In this document: positions 27,124 to 37,072 of the stretch, one piece after another
Layout: the number at the start of each line of letters is the position of its first letter
Numbering within the stretch: the stretch's first letter is position 1
Assembly: GCF_018739885.1 (NCBI RefSeq)
Contig: NZ_JADOES010000003.1
Coordinates: 124,001 to 188,000 of the forward strand
From: Leptothoe spongobia TAU-MAC 1115
GTDB lineage: Bacteria; Cyanobacteriota; Cyanobacteriia; Phormidesmidales; Phormidesmidaceae
Reading direction: 5' to 3'
DNA length: 64,000 bases
Program-made: the position numbers and the translations under genes
The notes under the pieces: generated by a model
What the model saw: only the letters and a program-made list of their open reading frames with translations
What the model was told of the DNA's origin: nothing
Databases searched by the model: none

Positions 27124-30100
27124 TTAAGCACTTACCAAGGGAGAAGTCTTTGCTTTAAAGTCAGCGGCTTTGAGGGCTGAAACAGCTTCATCAGGATCTT
27201 TTACACGAAACTGGGCCCCAAGGCGCACCACCTGCCGATGGCCCTGATGAGTAATCATAGCGACTACAGGAATTTTGGCCTCACGTTTGTCTTCCCCCTG
27301 TTGATTTTGAATCACATTACGTAGACGATTTTGCTGAACAATATCTCCGGCAATGGATGGAGGTAGCTCAACAGTAACCAAACGCACATCTTCAATCGGC
27401 TCAGCATCATCGACAATCAGCTGCACCTGGTCATCTCGACGATCGACCTTACCCCAAATCATCAGTCGGGCATCAGCTTTGATATGCATCCCAATACGGG
27501 CATAGGCACGTGGAAAAACAACTGCCTCGGCTTGGCCGCTGAGGTCCTCAATCTGAAGAATTGCCATACTGTCACCTTTTTTGGTGGTGATAGGTTTCAT
27601 GGCGCTGATCATGACAATAGCGCTAAGGGTAAGTTTCTCAGGCTGTTCGGCTAACTCCGCCAGGCTGATAGGAGCCAAGATCCGAGCTGGACGTTGAACT
27701 GACTTGAGGGGATGGTCGGAGATATAGAAGCCTAGCAGTTCTTTCTCTAGGCGCAGTCGTTCTTGGGGATCGTACTCCTCCATAGACGGAGCCTTGGGAG
27801 CTGCTTCGTACGCACCAGCATTATTCTTGCCACCACTTTCACTCGGCGTCGCTGTATCACTACCGGCCAGCATCATGTCAAAGATATTACCTTGACCGAT
27901 TTCACGATCTTTTGCTCGCGACTGAGCCCAGTCAACGACAAATTCGAGGTCGGCATTGAGCTGACGACGGTTGTTGTTGAGGCTGTCTAGGGCCCCGGAA
28001 TGCACCAGAGCTTCTAAGGCACGGCGGTTGACGGCGCGAAGATCGATGCGATCGCACAACTCCGGCAACGACGTAAACGGTCCATCCTCCTCCCGGTTCT
28101 GAATCAGCGTCTCAATCGCCCCCAGACCCACATTCCGCACCGCTGATAGCCCAAACAAAATGCAATCATTCTCCGGCGTAAAGTCCACACCCGAACGGTT
28201 CACATCCGGCGGCAGCACCTCAATCCCCATACTGACGCAGTTAGCAATATGCATCTGCACCTTATCCTGGTCACCACTGATAGCTGTCAGTAATGCCGCC
28301 ATATACTCAACGGGGTAATTAGCCTTCAGGTATGCCGTCTGATAGGTGACATAGCCATAGGCCATGGAATGGCTTTTATTAAAGCAATATTGCGCAAAGT
28401 TCACCATCTGGTCCCAGAGGGCTTCGACGGTCTTTTGGGGTACACCATTGTTCATCGAGCCCTCGATGAATTTGCCCCGGTGCATGTCCATGGCAGACTG
28501 CTTTTTCTTACCCATAGCCCGACGTAGGAGGTCTGCTTCTCCCAGAGAGTAACCTGCCATATCCTGAGCAATTTTCATGATCTGCTCCTGGAAGATCATG
28601 ATGCCGTAGGTCTCTTCTAAAATCGGCTGAATCAGTTCGTGAGGGTAGTCGATCTGCTCCCGACCATGCTTACGGTTAATAAACTTAGGAATCAACCCTG
28701 CATCCAGTGGACCGGGGCGGTACAGAGCTAGAACTGACGAAATATCATCCAAGCCATCGGGCTTGAGATCCTTCACAATCTGGCGCATACCAGAAGATTC
28801 AAGCTGGAATACTCCCCCTAATTCACCACGACTCAGTAGCTGATAAGTTTCTGGATCGTTATAGGCAACCTTATCCATATCAATGGTTTCACCACGGGTC
28901 TGCTCCACATAATCCACCGCTTTTTGAATCATGGTGAGGTTGCGCAGTCCCAAAAAGTCCATCTTCAGAAGACCGACAGCTTCTACATCTTCCATGTAGT
29001 ACTGGGTGATCACCGCGCCGTCATTATTACGCTGCAGCGGCACCAGTTCATCCAACGGCTTCGCTGAAATCACCACACCCGCCGCATGCATGCCAAAGGT
29101 TTTGTTCGTACCCTCAATGGTGATGGCCATATCTAGCCATCGCTGGAAAGTAACCGCTGTACCTGGCACCAGGTCACCACTGGCATACTTTTCCTGAAAC
29201 GCTTTCTCAGGGGTATTTTCAGGGTCGATCATCACCTTGAGCTTGGTGGGCTTACCCCGAGCCACTGGGATCATCTTCGCCATTTTGTCGGACTCGCCGT
29301 AGGGAATATCCAATACGCGGGCCACATCCTTAAGTACCGCCTTAGAGGTCATGCGGTTAAAGGTGATGATCTGAGCAACGTGGTCCTTACCATATTTCTC
29401 GGTGACGTACTCGATCACCTTCTCCCGTTTCTCGATGCAAAAGTCGGTATCCACATCAGGCATGGACTTACGCTCAGGGTTTAAGAAGCGCTCGAACAGA
29501 AGGCCATGGTGTACCGGATCAATATTGGTAATGCCCATGCAGTAGGCTACCAGGGAACCAGCGGCTGAACCACGACCTGGTCCTACGGGGATCTTGGTAT
29601 CACGGGCGAACTTGATATAGTCCCAAACCACTAAAAAGTATGTAGCGAAACCCATCTGGTGCATCATCTGGATTTCGTATTCCAGCCGTGCTTTGTACTC
29701 CGATGGTGCGTCGTCGTAAAAGGGGATGTTTAACCGTTCGAGTAAGCCATCGCGGGACACTTTGGCCATGTAGGTTTCGCCGGTATGGCCTGCGGGCACA
29801 GGGAAATTAGGAATCTGGGGATTACCAAGAATGTCGTACTCTTCAATTTTTTCCGCCACTTCTAAAGTGGTGACAACAGCTTCGTCGATCACGTCCTGGG
29901 GTAGGTGGTCGCGGAAAAGGCGACGCATTTCGTCAGCGGATTTGAGGTATTCGGTACCGCTATAGCGCAGACGTTTATCTTCAGTGACAAGCTTGCCGGT
30001 CTGTATGCAGAGCAGAGCATCATGGGCTTCCACATCCACACAGGAAATGAAGTGAGAGTCGTTAGTGGCAATAATTTTGATATCTAGCTCGCGGGCAATG

Positions 30101-30675
30101 CGGACGATTTCCACATTCACGATACGGTCTTCGGGCGAGCCGTGGTCTTGGATTTCTAAGTAGTAGTCTTCGCCAAAAAGGTCTTTGTACCACTTGGCTA
30201 CGCGGTAGGCGACATCGAGGCGATTTTGCATGATGGCCTGGGGCACTTCTCCACCGAGGCAGGCGCTGGTAACGATCAAGCCCTCGTGGTATTGCTCCAG
30301 CAGGTCTTTATTGATGCAGGGCCGAGAAAAGATGCCGCGACCTTGGACACCATCCAGGTGGGACTTGGTGGTGAGTTTCACCAGGTTTTTGTAGCCTTGG
30401 GTATTTTTGGCGAGGATGACCTGGTGATAGCGGGGGCGTTTTTCTTGCTTGGTGATGTCCCCATTGATCAGATACATCTCGTTGCCAATAATGGGCTTGA
30501 TGCCGACCTTGTTGCAGGTTTTGATCAGTTCGATGGCCCCGTACATGACACCGTGATCGGTGAGGGCAATGGCGGGCATACCCATCTCGACCGCTTTTTC
30601 GGCCAACGGTGTCAGCTGACTGGCTCCGTCGAGCAAGCTGTAATCGCTGTGGATATGCAGACCAACAAAGGACAT
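27124..30675 (-). CDS. dnaE: DNA polymerase III alpha subunit, intein-free
   Basis: The replicative polymerase catalytic subunit, 1183 aa in one frame. A PHP domain ([11 protein letters not shown] from residue 6; LTDHGVMYG) precedes the palm with the catalytic aspartates PDVDTDF and DFLGLRN, the fingers/HhH region, and a C-terminal OB fold (about 990-1090). At the position where many cyanobacterial DnaE proteins carry the split Npu/Ssp-type intein, between Y763 and C764, the sequence runs straight on ([11 protein letters not shown]). The polymerase is therefore neither split nor interrupted. The start [12 protein letters not shown] is canonical. The upstream 350 bp are free for a promoter. 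Confidence 0.97.
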   Translation of the reverse strand: MSFVGLHIHSDYSLLDGASQLTPLAEKAVEMGMPAIALTDHGVMYGAIELIKTCNKVGIKPIIGNEMYLINGDITKQEKRPRYHQVILAKNTQGYKNLVKLTTKSHLDGVQGRGIFSRPCINKDLLEQYHEGLIVTSACLGGEVPQAIMQNRLDVAYRVAKWYKDLFGEDYYLEIQDHGSPEDRIVNVEIVRIARELDIKIIATNDSHFISCVDVEAHDALLCIQTGKLVTEDKRLRYSGTEYLKSADEMRRLFRDHLPQDVIDEAVVTTLEVAEKIEEYDILGNPQIPNFPVPAGHTGETYMAKVSRDGLLERLNIPFYDDAPSEYKARLEYEIQMMHQMGFATYFLVVWDYIKFARDTKIPVGPGRGSAAGSLVAYCMGITNIDPVHHGLLFERFLNPERKSMPDVDTDFCIEKREKVIEYVTEKYGKDHVAQIITFNRMTSKAVLKDVARVLDIPYGESDKMAKMIPVARGKPTKLKVMIDPENTPEKAFQEKYASGDLVPGTAVTFQRWLDMAITIEGTNKTFGMHAAGVVISAKPLDELVPLQRNNDGAVITQYYMEDVEAVGLLKMDFLGLRNLTMIQKAVDYVEQTRGETIDMDKVAYNDPETYQLLSRGELGGVFQLESSGMRQIVKDLKPDGLDDISSVLALYRPGPLDAGLIPKFINRKHGREQIDYPHELIQPILEETYGIMIFQEQIMKIAQDMAGYSLGEADLLRRAMGKKKQSAMDMHRGKFIEGSMNNGVPQKTVEALWDQMVNFAQYCFNKSHSMAYGYVTYQTAYLKANYPVEYMAALLTAISGDQDKVQMHIANCVSMGIEVLPPDVNRSGVDFTPENDCILFGLSAVRNVGLGAIETLIQNREEDGPFTSLPELCDRIDLRAVNRRALEALVHSGALDSLNNNRRQLNADLEFVVDWAQSRAKDREIGQGNIFDMMLAGSDTATPSESGGKNNAGAYEAAPKAPSMEEYDPQERLRLEKELLGFYISDHPLKSVQRPARILAPISLAELAEQPEKLTLSAIVMISAMKPITTKKGDSMAILQIEDLSGQAEAVVFPRAYARIGMHIKADARLMIWGKVDRRDDQVQLIVDDAEPIEDVRLVTVELPPSIAGDIVQQNRLRNVIQNQQGEDKREAKIPVVAMITHQGHRQVVRLGAQFRVKDPDEAVSALKAADFKAKTSPLVSA

Positions 30676-31030
30676 AGAAATCGCCCGTCTTTAGTACAAG
30701 TATACTCTATAGTTTTTGTGGTTTGAAGCGTTAGCCTAGCCACTAGCTGTAGAGTCTGCACTCAGGTTAGCCGATTTATAGCGCTACATCTAGTTAATTT
30801 AACGAATGGTTTTTTAATGAATCGATCTGTGACTTAGCACTCAGTTCCATGCAGCAGTTAGTTCAAGTGCTGAGCTTTTTAATCAGATATTGCCAGCTCA
30901 AATGAATTCAAAATTACAGATTTTCTGACGCCTCAATCATATAAAAGCAATGAGAAGACAAAAGGGTAAAGTACCTAATGCTGGAGCTGAGCAGCTCAAA
31001 GATTAAAGACTAATACAAGGACCCAAAACG
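30676..31030. other. Intergenic region upstream of dnaE
   Basis: AT-rich 355 bp between dnaE (-) and a small ORF (+). It must hold the dnaE promoter, and a Shine-Dalgarno AAGGA at 31017-31021 serves the small ORF. I see no RNA gene. Confidence 0.4.
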
Positions 31031-31210
31031 ATGAACTACATAATCACCGAAAGCCAAAAGGATAAAATTATCGATGCCCTAAGGTTTGCCGCTGATACAG
31101 GCAATGCAAGGGCAGCCCATGAGTGGAAAAAATTGGCCGACTACTTAGAGGTTTTAGACCCAGGAAAACCTATCGCTAACAACTCAGGAAAATCCTCAGC
31201 TACCCGCTGA
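31031..31210 (+). CDS. Small hypothetical protein, 59 aa
   Basis: The frame starts MNYIITESQKDKIIDALRF and continues as a helical, charged peptide ending SGKSSATR. A good AAGGA ribosome-binding site lies 9 nt before the ATG, which is why I keep it although it is short. There is no membrane segment and no recognised family. It overlaps the convergent ORF at 31200-31373 by 11 bp. It sits at the edge of a degenerating accessory strip. Confidence 0.5.
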   Translation: MNYIITESQKDKIIDALRFAADTGNARAAHEWKKLADYLEVLDPGKPIANNSGKSSATR

Positions 31211-31373
31211 CCCACTTCGGTAGTCCGACGATGTCTTCGACCAGGATTGCCCAGGAACTGCTCAGACTGTCTATTGCTTGGTTGGTCTGGGCTGTAATAG
31301 CGTCTGCTCTGGCCAGCAGTTTTTTCGTTTCGACAGCCTGTTGATGATCTGCCTCAGCTTTAGATTTAGCCAT
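31200..31373 (-). CDS. Possible small coiled-coil hypothetical protein
   Basis: 57 aa from the ATG at 31373 (MAKSKAEADHQQAVETKKLL), helical and rich in Ala, Gln and Lys, ending LPKWVSG. A TTG at 31421 would extend it by 16 residues. No clear Shine-Dalgarno is visible and the 3' end overlaps the convergent small ORF. It may be a fragment of a larger lost gene. Confidence 0.3.
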   Translation of the reverse strand: MAKSKAEADHQQAVETKKLLARADAITAQTNQAIDSLSSSWAILVEDIVGLPKWVSG

Positions 31374-31560
31374 TTGAGAGTCTTTAGCCAGTGATTGTCT
31401 TATTTTAGTCTTAGGAATCAATGAGCTGAGGCGATCTCAACCACGCAGGGGCATCCCCTTATGGGCGGCGGCTGAGCTTTGTCGAAATCTGCCGTGGATA
31501 ACTGATGCGATTGGTCCAACCGTTGGTGAAATGATTGATGGTTGGCGATCTAGTTAAGGT

Positions 31561-31670
31561 TCAAGTGAAAGGATTTAGCAGTTGCACGCCTGTCTTTTCA
31601 AAGTCTGCTGGATTACGGGTGACTACGGTTAAGCCATGCTCCAGAAGCCGCTACGGCAATCATGACATAT
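31561..31670 (-). pseudogene. C-terminal remnant of a PIN-domain (VapC-like) toxin
   Basis: Reading on the minus strand, LLEHGLTVVTRNPADFEKTGVQ then LLNPFT-stop matches the C-terminal end of PIN ribonucleases, where the conserved Asp/Asn of TRNxxDF lies. Just upstream the expected MIA motif (YVMIAVA) is present, but in a different frame and separated by a single-base shift. A TAG closes the toxin frame there. The N-terminal two thirds are missing. The similarity is from motif memory. Confidence 0.5.
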
Positions 31671-31724
31671 AGATTTGAAATTACATCTCTGGGTACTTTC
31701 AATGCCTTCGTTTTTCTATTTCAA

Positions 31725-31961
31725 CTAGCTGGCCAAACGTAAATCCATCTCGATGGGCAACTCTAGCTGCTCGTTAGACATCAACCGTTTCGAGAAAAAT
31801 AGAATCTCTAAGTTTTCAACGATGCCAGAGTCGGGATTTAGGCGAGCAATGACCTCATTACCTATTTCCTCAGATTCCTGCTCTGCATAGGGAGCACATT
31901 AATCGATATATAGGATGTCGCCCTCACGATCATAACGGAAGACTAAGCGTCGGTCGGCCAT
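31725..31961 (-). pseudogene. DUF2283-like gene with in-frame stop
   Basis: The frame MADRRLVFRYDREGDILYID is followed by a TAA at codon 21 (31899-31901), then continues in the same frame as CAPYAEQESEEIGNEVIARL and further to a TAG at 31725-31727. The whole, 78 codons, has the length and pattern of DUF2283 proteins (short beta-rich proteins often next to toxin-like genes). One base change would restore it. There is no ribosome-binding site suited to a restart. It abuts the PIN remnant, consistent with a decayed small gene pair. Confidence 0.6.
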
Positions 31962-31984
31962 ATTATGTCTTCTCCTTGAATCAC

Positions 31985-34657
31985 TCATATACCATATTCA
32001 CTTTGTTGCTGAATCAACTTAGCCACTAGGCCAGTCCACCCCGTCTGATGACTGGCTCCGATACCGGCACCATTGTCACCATGGAAATATTCATGGAAAA
32101 GAATATAGTCTTGCCAGTGGGGATCCTGCTGAAACGGAAATGACCCACCTCCATATACCGGACGATTTCCTTGTTCATCTGGCAGAAAAATGCGGGTCAG
32201 CCGTTGAGAAATTTCCGTTGCTACTTCCCACAGATTCATCCAGTGCCCTGACCCGGTGGGGCACTCAATCTTAAAGTCCTCGCCTAGATAATGGTGAAAC
32301 TTTTGCAACGACTCAATCAGCAGATAGTTCACCGGAAACCAGATCGGTCCACGCCAGTTCGAATTGCCGCCAAATAAGCCACTGCTAGATTCTGCCGGTT
32401 CATAGTTCACGCGAAACTCTTCGCCATTAGACTTAAAAACATAGGGATTCTCAGCGTGATATCGCGATAGAGCCCGAATACCGTAGGGACTGAGAAATTC
32501 CTTTTCATCTAGCAGCTTGGTGAGGATACAGCGCAGTTTGTCGGTCGGTTCCACCTCTCCCAAAGTTGCATAACAAAGGGCCAACATGCGGCGAGCACCG
32601 ACACCACGAGTTTCCATGCAAGCCACATTCTTTTTCAGATCGGCGCGGTTTTCGATAAACCACTCCAACCGTTCCTTAAACCCAGGCACCTGCTCCAGCA
32701 ACTCCGGTTCCAGGGTGGTCACCGCAAACAGCGGAATCAGGCCCACCATGGAGCGCACCTTCAGCCGCTGACGAGCGCCATTGGGAAACTGCAGGACATC
32801 GTAGAAAAAGCCATCTTCGGCATCCCACAGCTGCGATCGCTCCTGGCCAATGTTGTTCATCGCATCGGCAATGTAGAGAAAATGCTCAAAAAACTTGGTG
32901 GCCATGTCCTCATAAACTGGGTTTTCCTTGGCCAGCTCCAGGGCAATGGTGAGCATATTCAAACAGTACATGGCCATCCAGCTCGTGCCGTCGGACTGTT
33001 CTAGATGGCCTCCGGTAGGTAAAGCAGAACTGCGATCAAAGACACCAATATTATCAAGACCGAGAAAGCCGCCTTCAAAAACATTGCTGCCTTCGGCGTC
33101 TTTGCGATTGACCCACCAGGTGAAGTTAAGCAGGAGCTTTTGGAAAACTCGCTCCAGGAAGGTGCGATCGCACTTCCCACTCACCTTCTGCTCAATCTTA
33201 TAAACCCGCCAGGTTGCCCAGGCATGTACAGGCGGATTCACATCCCCAAACGCCCACTCATAAGCAGGAATCTGACCATTGGGATGCATGTACCACTCCC
33301 GCGTCATGATATCCAACTGATACTTAGCGAACTCCGGATCCACCATGGCAATGGGAATACAGTGAAATGCCAAGTCCCAGGCCGCAAACCAGGGATACTC
33401 CCACTTATCCGGCATGGAGATAATATCCTCCGCATCCAGATGGGTCCATTGATGATTACGCCGACGGCTTTCCGGTGGTGTGGGCGTCGTTGGATCGCCC
33501 TTGAGCCAGCGATTTACATCGAAACCAAAATATTGTTTGCTCCATAGCAGGCCAGCAAAGGCCTGACGTTGCACCGCACGTTGCTCAGCCTCCATGGGAA
33601 ACGGTGAAACATCCTGATAAAAAACATCCGCATCCTGTTGGCGAGCGGTCAGGGCGGTTGAGAAAGACTCTCCAAACGGATCTGCCAGTTGGGACTGATC
33701 GCTCAGTCTTAGCCAAATCACCTGGCTCTCTCCAGGCCCCACCGACAAAGTATAGTGCGCCGCCGCCTTAGTCCCTGTCAGTCCAGGATTAACAGCATCT
33801 ACCTCACCCTGAATCACATAGCGGTGGAAGGCATCCTTGACATAGGGCGTTACATTGGCAGCACCAAAGACAGCCTGGTAGTTAGTCTCATTCTCAGTGA
33901 ATAGAATCGGAGCAGATTGTGCTGAACTTTTACTCTGACAGTAGAGCCAGCGATTACCCACATTGGGATGGGAAGCTTCTAGAGTACTAAAGCCTGGTTG
34001 AGTATCTGCTAGTTTGAGAATCGGTTTTTCTGCATTTTCTTCCCAACTCCACGTGTTACGAAACCAGAGGGTGGGTAACACAGTCAGCGTTTTTAATTCT
34101 GGCCCTCGGTTCACAACGGTAACCTGGATCAGGATATCCTCGGGGTCAGCCTTGGCATATTCAATGAAAACGTCGAAATAGCGATTTTCATCAAAGACGC
34201 CAGTGTCCAGGAGTTCGTATTCTAGGGAAGTGCGATCGCGCCGCTGATTTTCCTCCACTAAATCACCATAGGGATAGGCTGCCTGGGGATATTTATAGAG
34301 CGCCTTCATATAAGAATGGGTGGGCGTACTATCCAGGTAAAAATAGTATTCCTTCACATCCTCACCATGGTTTCCCTGGCTCCCCGTTAAACCAAACAGC
34401 CGCTCCTTGAGAACCGGATCTTCGCCGTTCCAGAGCGCTAGGGAAAAACATAGACGTTGCTGAGTATCAGAAATTCCCAACAGACCATCCTCGCCCCAGC
34501 GATAGGCCCGCTTATGGGACTGATCATGAGAGAAATAATCCCAGGCCTCGCCGGTGGCGCTGTAATCTTCGCGAACAGTGCCCCACTGGCGTTCGCTGAG
34601 ATAAGGTCCCCAGGATTTCCAAACGTTATTTTGTAGGCGTTCGTATTCTGCGGTCAT
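31985..34657 (-). CDS. GH63/MGH1-like glucosidase
   Basis: About 890 aa, a large (alpha/alpha)6-barrel glycoside hydrolase of the GH63-like (mannosylglycerate/glucosylglycerate hydrolase-like) group. The N-terminal beta domain (about 1-360) contains [12 protein letters not shown] and YRWGEDGL. The catalytic barrel has the conserved [16 protein letters not shown] segment, [33 protein letters not shown] and the C-terminal [11 protein letters not shown]. It hydrolyses alpha-glucosyl linkages; the natural substrate is not readable. I start at the ATG at 34657 (MTAEYERLQ), the family-type start; an upstream in-frame ATG at 34687 would overlap the palindrome region. No sugar transporter is adjacent. 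Confidence 0.88.
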   Translation of the reverse strand: MTAEYERLQNNVWKSWGPYLSERQWGTVREDYSATGEAWDYFSHDQSHKRAYRWGEDGLLGISDTQQRLCFSLALWNGEDPVLKERLFGLTGSQGNHGEDVKEYYFYLDSTPTHSYMKALYKYPQAAYPYGDLVEENQRRDRTSLEYELLDTGVFDENRYFDVFIEYAKADPEDILIQVTVVNRGPELKTLTVLPTLWFRNTWSWEENAEKPILKLADTQPGFSTLEASHPNVGNRWLYCQSKSSAQSAPILFTENETNYQAVFGAANVTPYVKDAFHRYVIQGEVDAVNPGLTGTKAAAHYTLSVGPGESQVIWLRLSDQSQLADPFGESFSTALTARQQDADVFYQDVSPFPMEAEQRAVQRQAFAGLLWSKQYFGFDVNRWLKGDPTTPTPPESRRRNHQWTHLDAEDIISMPDKWEYPWFAAWDLAFHCIPIAMVDPEFAKYQLDIMTREWYMHPNGQIPAYEWAFGDVNPPVHAWATWRVYKIEQKVSGKCDRTFLERVFQKLLLNFTWWVNRKDAEGSNVFEGGFLGLDNIGVFDRSSALPTGGHLEQSDGTSWMAMYCLNMLTIALELAKENPVYEDMATKFFEHFLYIADAMNNIGQERSQLWDAEDGFFYDVLQFPNGARQRLKVRSMVGLIPLFAVTTLEPELLEQVPGFKERLEWFIENRADLKKNVACMETRGVGARRMLALCYATLGEVEPTDKLRCILTKLLDEKEFLSPYGIRALSRYHAENPYVFKSNGEEFRVNYEPAESSSGLFGGNSNWRGPIWFPVNYLLIESLQKFHHYLGEDFKIECPTGSGHWMNLWEVATEISQRLTRIFLPDEQGNRPVYGGGSFPFQQDPHWQDYILFHEYFHGDNGAGIGASHQTGWTGLVAKLIQQQSEYGI

Positions 34658-34695
34658 GGTGATTTTAGAGGCAATGGGCAGGAGCAATGGGCAAA

Positions 34696-34735
34696 CGTCG
34701 TGTAGGGGCGTTGCATGAACCGCCCCTACACGACG
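34696..34735. repeat. 40-bp perfect palindromic element
   Basis: CGTCGTGTAGGGGCG (34696-34710) is the exact complement of 34721-34735, around a 10-nt loop that is itself nearly palindromic. GTAGGGGCG/CGCCCCTAC palindromes recur in cyanobacterial intergenic DNA as REP-like elements (from memory). It lies between the glucosidase start and the VOC remnant. Confidence 0.8.
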
Positions 34736-34925
34736 AAATCAAGGGCACACCAGCCTGTTGTAGCCGTTCAGCGGCAGCAGTTGCATCAGCAACTACCATG
34801 GTGATATCCCAATGCCAGAGGTCATTGTTAAAACTCTCTCCTAGCAGCTCTAACGCCAGTGAATCTTGGTAAAAGACCAGACTAGCTTCAGTCTTTGAAA
34901 CATCTATAGCAATATCATCAATCCC
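34734..34925 (-). pseudogene. VOC (glyoxalase-fold) gene remnant
   Basis: Minus-strand frame GIDDIAIDVSKTEASLVFYQ ... NNDLWHWDITMVVADATAAAERL. The first half matches strand-helix 1 of VOC-family dioxygenase/glyoxalase proteins and the second half matches the later DLxHWxTTxVVxDAxxAA stretch of the same proteins. The middle (about 45-50 residues) is missing in frame, so this is a deleted remnant. The frame then runs into the 40-bp palindrome, and the upstream 30 residues do not look like a natural VOC start. Not likely to be functional. Confidence 0.55.
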
Positions 34926-35296
34926 CACAAACAACTCCCCCGTTGAGCAGCTCCGCCATCTTTTCGCCAGCTCGATCGCTTGTACAGGCAGCAGTCTTAT
35001 TTTTTCGTTACACAAAAGCTGACCTGAGGCCAGACCGTCTTATTAACAAGGGCAATGGCAAATTGAGAGGAGCTGATAGTGGCCAGATGCAATCCAAAAA
35101 ACGTTGCACTTTTTAGGCTGCATCCGAAATCCTCAAACAGAAAATGTATCCTTCCATACATTAAACATCAGAAAAAGTTGCTGCTGAACATCTGGATACC
35201 GTTCCCTTGTATTGAAGCGTGTTATTCCGATCAGCCAGAGTAAGGTGTCCTGAGAATCAGCAATCCTAAATCATAAAAACTAAGGAGTGCACCCTT

Positions 35297-35449
35297 ATGA
35301 TTACTTATACAAATCCAGCTACTATTTATCGCGCCATTCCTGCAAAGGACTCCCGACCGGATAAGCGATCTCAACTAGTTGCAACCTGGCAAACATTGAA
35401 CGGCAAACTCGTCTGTCAATGGGTCGTGCGCTCATCCCTAGAACAATAA
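35297..35449 (+). CDS. Small conserved-looking protein, 50 aa
   Basis: MITYTNPATIYRAIP..., ending in LVCQWVVRSSLEQ. The start is supported by a near-ideal Shine-Dalgarno (AAGGAG at 35282-35287, 9 nt before the ATG), and a clean hairpin follows the stop. The peptide is basic and soluble with a short hydrophobic C-terminal strand. No family is recognised. It lies among decayed genes but looks intact and expressed. Confidence 0.65.
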   Translation: MITYTNPATIYRAIPAKDSRPDKRSQLVATWQTLNGKLVCQWVVRSSLEQ

Positions 35450-35455
35450 TCGTAG

Positions 35456-35489
35456 AGGCATCCCGTAGTGGATGCCTGATAAATTTTCC
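35456..35489 (+). terminator. Hairpin after the 50-aa ORF
   Basis: AGGCATCC (35456-35463) pairs with GGATGCCT (35470-35477), loop 6 nt, with a few T downstream. Confidence 0.6.
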
Positions 35490-35502
35490 CCATAACGCCC
35501 CC

Positions 35503-35965
35503 CTATCTCAATAACAACAGACCGGTAACAGACGCTGACGTCAGAAAAATAAAGCGCAGAAACTTATTGCCCTTTTTAATGCCCAAACTGGCTCCACAGT
35601 AACTGCCCAGCAGGGCCCCAGCAACCAGACCAGGGGCTAAGACCCAAATGGTATGACCCAGAAATACATGGGATGCGGCCCCAATCATATTCCAAAAAAT
35701 CCCGTTGGCCGATAGAGTCATGGCCGTGGCATGGAGCTGGTCGTACCAGCTTTGCTATAGCGATAGCCACTACCTAAACCAATAAAGCCGACGGCCAACT
35801 TGTGGCATGCCAAAGCGTTAACAAACGGCAACCCAGCAATAAGAGGATGGGAAGCAAGATTAACCCCGCACCGCCACCGGCCAAACTAGAGAAAAAGCAC
35901 GCAGCAAACGACGCCAGAAAGCTAGCGGTCATAAAACCAGGGCTAATATCAGGAATTATCTCCAT
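35503..35965 (-). pseudogene. TSUP (TauE/SafE) membrane transporter pseudogene
   Basis: The first frame, from the ATG at 35965, reads MEIIPDISPGFMTASFLASF then FAACFFSSLAGGGAGLILLPILL, the family's N-terminal membrane helix with its glycine signature. Near 35820 the frame is broken: the continuing helix (HKLAVGFIGLGSGYRYSKAG) lies in another frame. A second shift leads to the C-terminal part (NMIGAASHVFLGH ... CGASLGIKKGNKF, then a last helix) ending at 35503. Total coding length is about 155 residues against about 250 in intact TSUP proteins, so there are deletions too. It is a decayed sulfite/organosulfonate-type exporter. It overlaps the end of neither neighbour, except for a few bases at the aat stop. 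Confidence 0.7.
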
Positions 35966-35970
35966 TTGCC

Positions 35971-36618
35971 CTATTCCTCGCTGCCTGCACTCCACTGTCG
36001 AGGGTAATCAATGTTTTTACTCCGAGGAATAGCAGAAGTGGGCAAAAATTGGCACTGGCGATGAATCGCTTGATAGAGAATATTTTCGTAAACTTCGGCC
36101 TCGACGACGTATGCACCAAAGCGCTCCAGGTGAGGGTTCATCATTTGGGCATCGAAGAGGAGAAAGTTTTGCGATCGCAACCACTCCACCAATTTCACCA
36201 TCGCCACCTTAGAACCATCAGGAATAGTAAAAAACATCGACTCACCAATAAAAGCTCCACCGAGTACAATCCCTAAAACTCCCCCTGCTAGCTGATCACC
36301 TTGCCATGTCTCAAAACTATGGGCATGACCTGCCCGATGAAGCATGCGATAAATCGCCTTGAGTTCATCAGAAATCCAGGTCGTCTCACGATTAGCGCAT
36401 CCTTCAATCACGCCATCAAAATCTCGATTAAACGCAACCTCAAACCGATTTTGATTAATGACTCGACGGAGGGACTTTGGGTAATGAAACCGCTCATCCA
36501 ATGGAATCAATGCTCGTTTGCGACTGGAATACCAATTCAGCGTTTGGTAGTCGCTATCTGCCATCAAAAAATAGCCTCGGGCGTAGCATTGCAAAATGTG
36601 GGGAATCGAGTAAGCCAT
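35971..36618 (-). CDS. aat: Leucyl/phenylalanyl-tRNA--protein transferase
   Basis: 215 aa. Adds Leu or Phe from tRNA to N-terminal Arg/Lys of proteins, marking them for ClpS-ClpAP in the N-end rule pathway. Conserved features: the N-terminal YARGYFLMAD (YPxGxFPM-like) segment, ETTWISDELKAIY, SFETWQGDQLAGGVLGIVLGGAFIGESMFF and the later FDAQMMNPHLERFGA. Length is normal. Isolated from clp genes here. It is divergent from the 109-aa gene at 36743. Confidence 0.94.
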   Translation of the reverse strand: MAYSIPHILQCYARGYFLMADSDYQTLNWYSSRKRALIPLDERFHYPKSLRRVINQNRFEVAFNRDFDGVIEGCANRETTWISDELKAIYRMLHRAGHAHSFETWQGDQLAGGVLGIVLGGAFIGESMFFTIPDGSKVAMVKLVEWLRSQNFLLFDAQMMNPHLERFGAYVVEAEVYENILYQAIHRQCQFLPTSAIPRSKNIDYPRQWSAGSEE

Positions 36619-36742
36619 AGCAGCTGTGACAGAGGGACTCGCCCGTTACATTCTTCAAACGCTTCTCCTACCGTAGCCTAAAAGAACTTACCCTAAAAGA
36701 ACCTAAAACGAAAAAAGCATCGCTTACGCTACAGCATTCGTC

Positions 36743-37072
36743 ATGACTGAACCGATTCAATCCGTCACGTTACCGCCATCCACAAACCCAAAACAGGAAG
36801 GCGAATGGCTCCAAGCATCGCTACAAAAATGGTTAGATACCGAATTTTTGCCAGAAGCTGTCAACCAAGACATCGCTCAACGCGCATCCCAAGTCTTTGT
36901 ACGCCAACGCATGGAAGGGGAAAACGAACTCATCCCTTTAGTGATGGCAATTTTGACAGAGATGCAGGCGTTTGACTTCTCCAAAAGCTTTTACAGTGAA
37001 TTTTCCGTCGCCAACGCCGTCGGCGATCTGCTATTAGACAGCCTTGGCATCGATCGCTGCTGTGGTGCCTAA
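36743..37072 (+). CDS. Conserved cyanobacterial hypothetical protein (109 aa)
   Basis: An acidic helical protein. It has a conserved core EGEWLQASLQKWLDTEFLP, VRQRMEGENELIPLVMAIL and a tail DLLLDSLGIDRCC. I recognise this pattern as widely conserved in cyanobacteria without a known function. No membrane segment is present. The gene ends with a stop directly adjacent to the ATG of the transporter gene (TAA at 37070-37072, ATG at 37073), so the two are probably translated together. Confidence 0.8.
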   Translation: MTEPIQSVTLPPSTNPKQEGEWLQASLQKWLDTEFLPEAVNQDIAQRASQVFVRQRMEGENELIPLVMAILTEMQAFDFSKSFYSEFSVANAVGDLLLDSLGIDRCCGA

